Position numbers and translations under genes: made by a program. Shown piece by piece: positions 6,991 to 10,000 of a DNA stretch of 10,000 bases (position 1 is its first letter; each line of letters begins with the position of its first letter). The stretch spans positions 8,550,193-8,560,192 of the forward strand of contig CM022675.1 of NCBI GenBank assembly GCA_012295275.1, given 5' to 3'. The stretch comes from Chrysomallon squamiferum. Lineage: Eukaryota; Mollusca; Gastropoda; Neomphalida; Peltospiridae. The notes beneath the pieces are model-generated. The model saw only the letters and a list, made by a program, of their open reading frames with translations, made no database searches and was not told where the DNA came from.

Positions 6991-7240
6991 ACAAATGTTT
7001 GTACCAGTCTTTATATATGTGTTCTTCCAGTTACATCACAAGCAGAAAATATTTCCAATCAGTATTCTCATCAGTCATTATGATTCCAATTTGGAAGTTG
7101 CCAAATCCCTAATTAACTTAAATTAATTGTGTAAACTCTCAAATTAGAGGTGAAGCAGAGATCAGCATTAAATTTGAAAAACGTGACTGACGTGATAAAA
7201 ATTAGGTAATGATGGAGGAGTCACCAGGAATGGCCTGGAG
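6991..7240. other. Unique DNA between repeats
   Basis: No simple repeat and no gene. A 13-bp dyad TTCCAATTTGGAA is at 7083-7095. ACGTGA/ACGTGA occur in close tandem at 7181-7195, the second within a CRE-like TGACGTGA. Confidence 0.5.
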
Positions 7241-7372
7241 GAAAAAAAAAATTAGGAGTATAAGGAGTCAAGGAGATGAGAGGTAAGGAGGCTGAAAAGG
7301 AAGGAGATGAAATAGAAAATGTCTGTGTTAAAGCGGATCAGGGTGAAGGAATTAGGAAGAGATGAAGTCTGG
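7241..7372. repeat. Purine-rich block with AAGGAG words
   Basis: The plus strand is almost all A and G between about 7241 and 7318, with AAGGAG or TAGGAG repeated at 7-15-bp intervals. It grades into the GGAT array downstream and is probably its decayed or related flank. Confidence 0.55.
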
Positions 7373-7692
7373 GATGAGTGAATGAATGAATGGATGGATT
7401 GATGGATGGATGGATGAATGAATGGATAGATGAAAGTATGGTTGGATGGATGGATGAATGGATGGATGGATGAATGGATGGATTGATAGATGGATGGATG
7501 GATGGATGGATGGATGGATGGATGGATGAATGAATGAATGAATAAATGAATGGAAGTATGGATGGATGGATGGATGAATGAATAAATGGATGGATGGATG
7601 GATGGATGAATGGATGGATGAATGAATAAATGAATGAATGAATAGATCAGTGAATAACTGGATGCATGAATCATTGATGGATGGATGGATTA
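7373..7692. repeat. (GGAT)n/(GAAT)n tetranucleotide array
   Basis: About 320 bp of GGAT and GAAT units with AAAT, GATT and AGTATG interruptions. The longest pure GGAT run is near 7492-7528. Blocks such as GGATGAATGAATGAATAAAT recur, so compound units were duplicated too. The complementary strand encodes a long His-Pro-Ser-Ile periodic frame (7252-7674), a familiar artefact of this repeat. Confidence 0.96.
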
Positions 7693-8160
7693 ACAGACCA
7701 ATAAATCAGTCAAGTTATGAGAAAATAGAGAAAGAAAGAAAAAATATAGAATAACAATAATAATAAAAAGAATGGAAAAAAATTATAAAAAATAAAGAAA
7801 GAAAATTGATCTTTGAAGAGAAACAAGGATGTAGCAAATATAGTATTGTCTTTATTAAGCTGCCATCACCATAGCAACAGAACTGTACAAAACCAAAAAT
7901 CAAAAATTTATATTTTATAAAAAATAAAAAATTTAAATCTTTTTTTCCTTTTTCCTTGCTCATTCAGCTTTAATTTTGAATATAACTAAGTTGTTTTTTT
8001 TAAATTAAAAATTAGATCACCCAAAAAAATTGTTTTTTCTTTTCATTTCTTTTCTCTTTTTTTGTGGAAAAAGATATAAAATCCAATATTTCATAATGAA
8101 AATGCAATAAAGTTTCTGTGAGGTTAAACAAAAGTGGCAGTCTCATTAGCTTCTGAAGAT
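7693..8160. other. AT-rich low-complexity DNA with an X-box-like site
   Basis: A-rich (about 7724-7806), then a short unique patch, then AT-rich and pyrimidine-rich sequence (about 8031-8062). In the unique patch, ATCACCATAGCAAC (7865-7878) fits the RFX X-box consensus except for its first base. No coding signal was found. Confidence 0.5.
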
Positions 8161-8169
8161 CACACACAG

Positions 8170-8197
<28 letters not shown>
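8161..8197. repeat. (CA)n dinucleotide repeat
   Basis: About 18 CA units with one GA interruption at 8169-8170. The minus-strand Cys/Val frame ending here is an artefact. Confidence 0.95.
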
Positions 8198-8200
<3 letters not shown>

Positions 8201-8404
8201 GAATAAGATAATTATAAAATAACATTCGCAGCCTTCTGATCTGTTGTTAGAAAACCAGTATTCATAATATCAAACTACCTGGGATGCATCATACAAACAG
8301 AGATGAAAAATATTAGAAGAAAAAAAATTAACATTCTGATAAAAATTTAAATGAAAAATGTAAAAGACAATAATAATAAAAAAGATTTCCCAATTTGCTC
8401 TAAA
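8198..8404. other. Unique AT-rich DNA
   Basis: No repeat, gene or regulatory motif recognised. Confidence 0.5.
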
Positions 8405-8445
8405 ATGTATTGTTATTATTATTATTGTTACATTATTATTATTAT

Positions 8446-8477
<32 letters not shown>

Positions 8478-8937
8478 ATAGTAGTAGTAGTGGTAGTAGT
8501 AGTAGTTTTAGTAGTAGTAGTAGTGGTAGTAGTAGTAGTGATAGTAGTAGTAGTTTTAGTAGTAGTAGTGGTAGTAGTAGTAGTGGTAGTAGTAGTAGTT
8601 TTAGTAGTAATAGTGGTTGTAGTGGTAGTAGTGGTAGTAGTAGTAGTGGTAGTAGTAGTAGTAGTGGTGGTGGTAGTAATAGTAATGGTGGTAGTGATAG
8701 TAGTATCATAATTATTACTGTTATTGCTAATGTTAGTAGTAGTAGTAGCAGTAGCAGTTATAGTAGTAGTTGTAGTATCAGTATTAGTATTACATTATAT
8801 TATAATTGTTGTTGTTGTTGTTGTTATTGTTATTATCATTGTTGTTGTGGTTAGTGTTATTGTTATTGTCATTGTTATTATAGCAATTGCTTTTGTTATC
8901 ATTATTGTTGTTGTTGTTGTTATTGTTGCCGCTGTTG
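8405..8937. repeat. Compound TTA, TAG and GTT trinucleotide tract
   Basis: Runs of TTA (about 8409-8446), then TAG with TGG, TTT and AAT variants (8447-8705), then mixed TTA/TAG (8706-8795), then GTT/ATT (8805-8937). Inside the TAG part, TTTTAG interruptions at 8506, 8554 and 8599 mark a 45-48-bp higher-order unit. Long Ser-rich, Val-rich and Leu-rich frames result because most frames of AGT and GTT lack stops; they are not genes. Confidence 0.95.
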
Positions 8938-9097
8938 CTGTTGTCCAAGGACTAATTAAAAAGCTACCTCAGACATTGTATTTAAATTCATAACAATGCA
9001 ATCACAATAGGCTGTTGTCCAAGCATTGTTAAGGACTAATTAAAAAGCTACATCAGGGACTTTATTTAAACACAACCACCAATGCAATCACAACAGG
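8938..9097. repeat. Imperfect tandem duplication, 74 bp and 86 bp
   Basis: Copy 1 (8938-9011) and copy 2 (9012-9097) both begin CTGTTGTCCAAG, share GGACTAATTAAAAAGCTAC and a TTTATTTAAA/TGTATTTAAA segment, and end CAATGCAATCACAA followed by TAGG or CAGG. Copy 2 carries a 10-bp insertion (CATTGTTAAG) and small changes near its end. Copy 1 starts directly at the edge of the GTT tract, whose last units resemble the CTGTTG start of the copy. Confidence 0.92.
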
Positions 9098-9148
9098 CAG
9101 GTACACAAAGAAAGTCACGGATTCTTTGTAAGTTAAGACATACACATC

Positions 9149-9174
9149 AAATTATGTCTAATAATAATAATTAT
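9149..9174. repeat. Short TAA/TTA inverted trinucleotide run
   Basis: TAATAATAATAA directly followed by TTATTATT, able to fold on itself, then a T run leading into a splice-acceptor-like sequence. Confidence 0.7.
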
Positions 9175-9196
9175 TATTTTTTTTTTTCCTTTTCAG

Positions 9197-9345
9197 CTAC
9201 AGCTAATAATGTTGTGTCTGACTACTCAGAAATACTGTGGTTTATGTTAATCTCTTTTCCAGTTAGCTAGCTGTACCTTGTAACCTGATGTTGTACTTTT
9301 TTTTATATATGTAAGAGATTATTTGCTTGGCATAAATAAACGTGG
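9197..9345 (+). other. Candidate terminal exon (3' end of a transcript)
   Basis: A long pyrimidine run ending TTTTCAG at 9196 makes a strong 3' splice site. One frame after it stays open to a TAG at 9268-9270 (24 complete codons, starting ATANNVVSDY). About 65 bp further on is AATAAA (9335-9340), then CGTGG and a T run that could serve as a GU/U-rich downstream element. The order acceptor, stop, polyadenylation signal, downstream element fits a last exon. A second acceptor-like CTTTTCCAG ends at 9262. No protein family is recognised, no upstream exon was identified, and AT-rich DNA gives such arrangements by chance. Confidence 0.25.
9335..9340 (+). terminator. Possible polyadenylation signal AATAAA
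   Basis: Canonical AATAAA outside a long AAAT repeat, followed within about 5 bases by GTGG and a 25-T run. It is favoured over the many AATAAA words inside AAAT microsatellites because of its context. Confidence 0.3.
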
Positions 9346-9370
9346 TTTTTTTTTTTTTTTTTTTTTTTTT
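9346..9370 (-). repeat. Poly(T), 25 nt
   Basis: Twenty-five T residues; (TAAA)n follows at about 9380-9401. It could be an A-tail of a minus-strand insertion or plain homopolymer. Confidence 0.88.
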
Positions 9371-9401
9371 GGTCGTTATTAATAAATAAATAAAAAATAA
9401 A

Positions 9402-9576
9402 AGGAAGGACATGGCTTGTCACATAAAGCAAAATCTATGGAACCTTTTCAAACAGCTAATTACTACACACAGAGAGGCTATTAATGTTGATACAAATTAA
9501 TAGAGGTGAGATTAACATTTGAAAATTGTCTGTGACTGAGAAAAAACCACTGGGTAACTGGGTATATGTGTATGTG
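9402..9576. other. Unique DNA
   Basis: No gene or repeat recognised; a short GGGTAACTGGGTA direct repeat lies near 9552. Confidence 0.5.
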
Positions 9577-9584
9577 GAGGGAGG

Positions 9585-9664
<80 letters not shown>

Positions 9665-9842
9665 GAGGGAGAGAGAGAGTGACAGAGAGACAGAGAGAGA
9701 CACAGAGATAGAGAGAAAGAGGGAGAGAGTGGCAGAGAGAGACAGAGAGACAGAGATAGAGACAGAGAGAGAGAGGGAGGGAGAGATGGAGAGAGGGAAA
9801 AGAGAGAGAGAGAGAGAGACAGAGAAAAACAGAGAAAGAAGC
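9577..9842. repeat. GA purine tract with pure (GA)36 core
   Basis: 9577-9590 is GGGA-rich, 9589-9660 is 36 uninterrupted GA units, and 9661-9842 is GA with ACA, GGG and AAA interruptions. The word GAGTGACAG (9677) recurs as GAGTGGCAG (9727), suggesting a 50-bp secondary duplication. Purine mirror-repeat DNA of this type can form triplex (H-DNA). Arg-Glu and Ser-Leu periodic frames are artefacts. Confidence 0.97.
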
Positions 9843-10000
9843 AAATCTCTAAAACTGAAATCAAACATTCAGTAAAACAGCAATCCATTCATTTGTTCTA
9901 TGTGTTAAAACATCTTTTATAACATTTTTCTCTTTTTCTTCTTTTTCTTTTTCATGTCTCCCAAATATTTCTTTATCTTTCTCTCCTTCCCTTCACTTCC
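9843..10000. other. Unique then pyrimidine-rich end
   Basis: 9843-9925 is unique AT-rich sequence. 9926-10000 is T/C-rich with TTTTCT and CTTCC words and runs off the window. No gene is recognised. Confidence 0.5.

Noticed and set aside
7252-7674. Minus-strand frame with His-Pro-Ser-Ile periodicity
   Set aside because: Translation of the GGAT/GAAT microsatellite on the complementary strand; it could be mistaken for a repeat protein or antifreeze-like gene.
8351-8854. Long Ser/Gly-rich open frame, with overlapping poly-Val and poly-Leu frames
   Set aside because: Direct translation of the TAG/TTA/GTT repeat; all of these frames lack independent coding evidence.
9481-9888. Ser-Leu periodic frames on the minus strand and an Arg-Glu frame on the plus strand
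   Set aside because: Products of the GA tract.

Overview
The window looks like intergenic or intronic DNA from an animal nuclear genome. It is strongly AT-rich, dominated by simple repeats and degenerate minisatellites, and has no bacterial-style operon, RNA gene or convincing protein gene. The density and variety of tri- and tetranucleotide repeats (AAAT, AAT, GGAT, TAG/GTT, CA, GA) and the long A/T homopolymers would suit a mollusc, perhaps a cephalopod. That placement is inferred from texture only; no diagnostic gene or known SINE/LINE was recognised.

Layout. 1-652 is unique AT-rich DNA with small hairpins and a cluster of TGACCA hexamers. 653-883 is a 56-bp minisatellite. 884-1576 is AT-rich with AAAT/AATC repeats, ending in a run of 31 A. 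1624-1972 is the most gene-like stretch: a near-perfect RFX X-box motif, a locally CpG-enriched block with about half G+C, and a short open frame. That frame runs into a 38-bp minisatellite (about 1898-2395) built from 19-20-bp half-units, which decays to about 2938. 2980-3528 is AAAT and AAT/AAC repeat. 3861-4580 is a T/G-rich, C-poor degenerate array carrying repeated GTGAGTAT words, split by a TTTA repeat and poly(T).

4581-5115 is unique, followed by GAT/AAT repeats to 5402. 5403-5799 is unique with two strong 3' splice-site look-alikes. 5800-6415 is a degenerate 17-bp minisatellite whose unit resembles a heat-shock element. Then come T-rich DNA (6590-6812), a TG/TATG tract (6813-6990), a purine-rich block (7241-7372), a GGAT/GAAT array (7373-7692), AT-rich DNA with a second X-box-like site, a CA repeat (8161-8197) and a long TAG/GTT tract (8405-8937). 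This abuts an imperfect tandem duplication (8938-9097). 9197-9345 could be a last exon, with splice acceptor, short open frame, AATAAA and a T-rich downstream stretch. 9577-9842 is a GA tract with a pure (GA)36 core.

Nearly all long open frames here are by-products of stop-poor simple repeats (poly-Ser, poly-Val, poly-Ile, IHPS and SLSLS peptides) and are not annotated as genes. No interacting set of genes can be described. The noteworthy signals are the internal structures of the minisatellites, the X-box/CpG block and the possible terminal exon.
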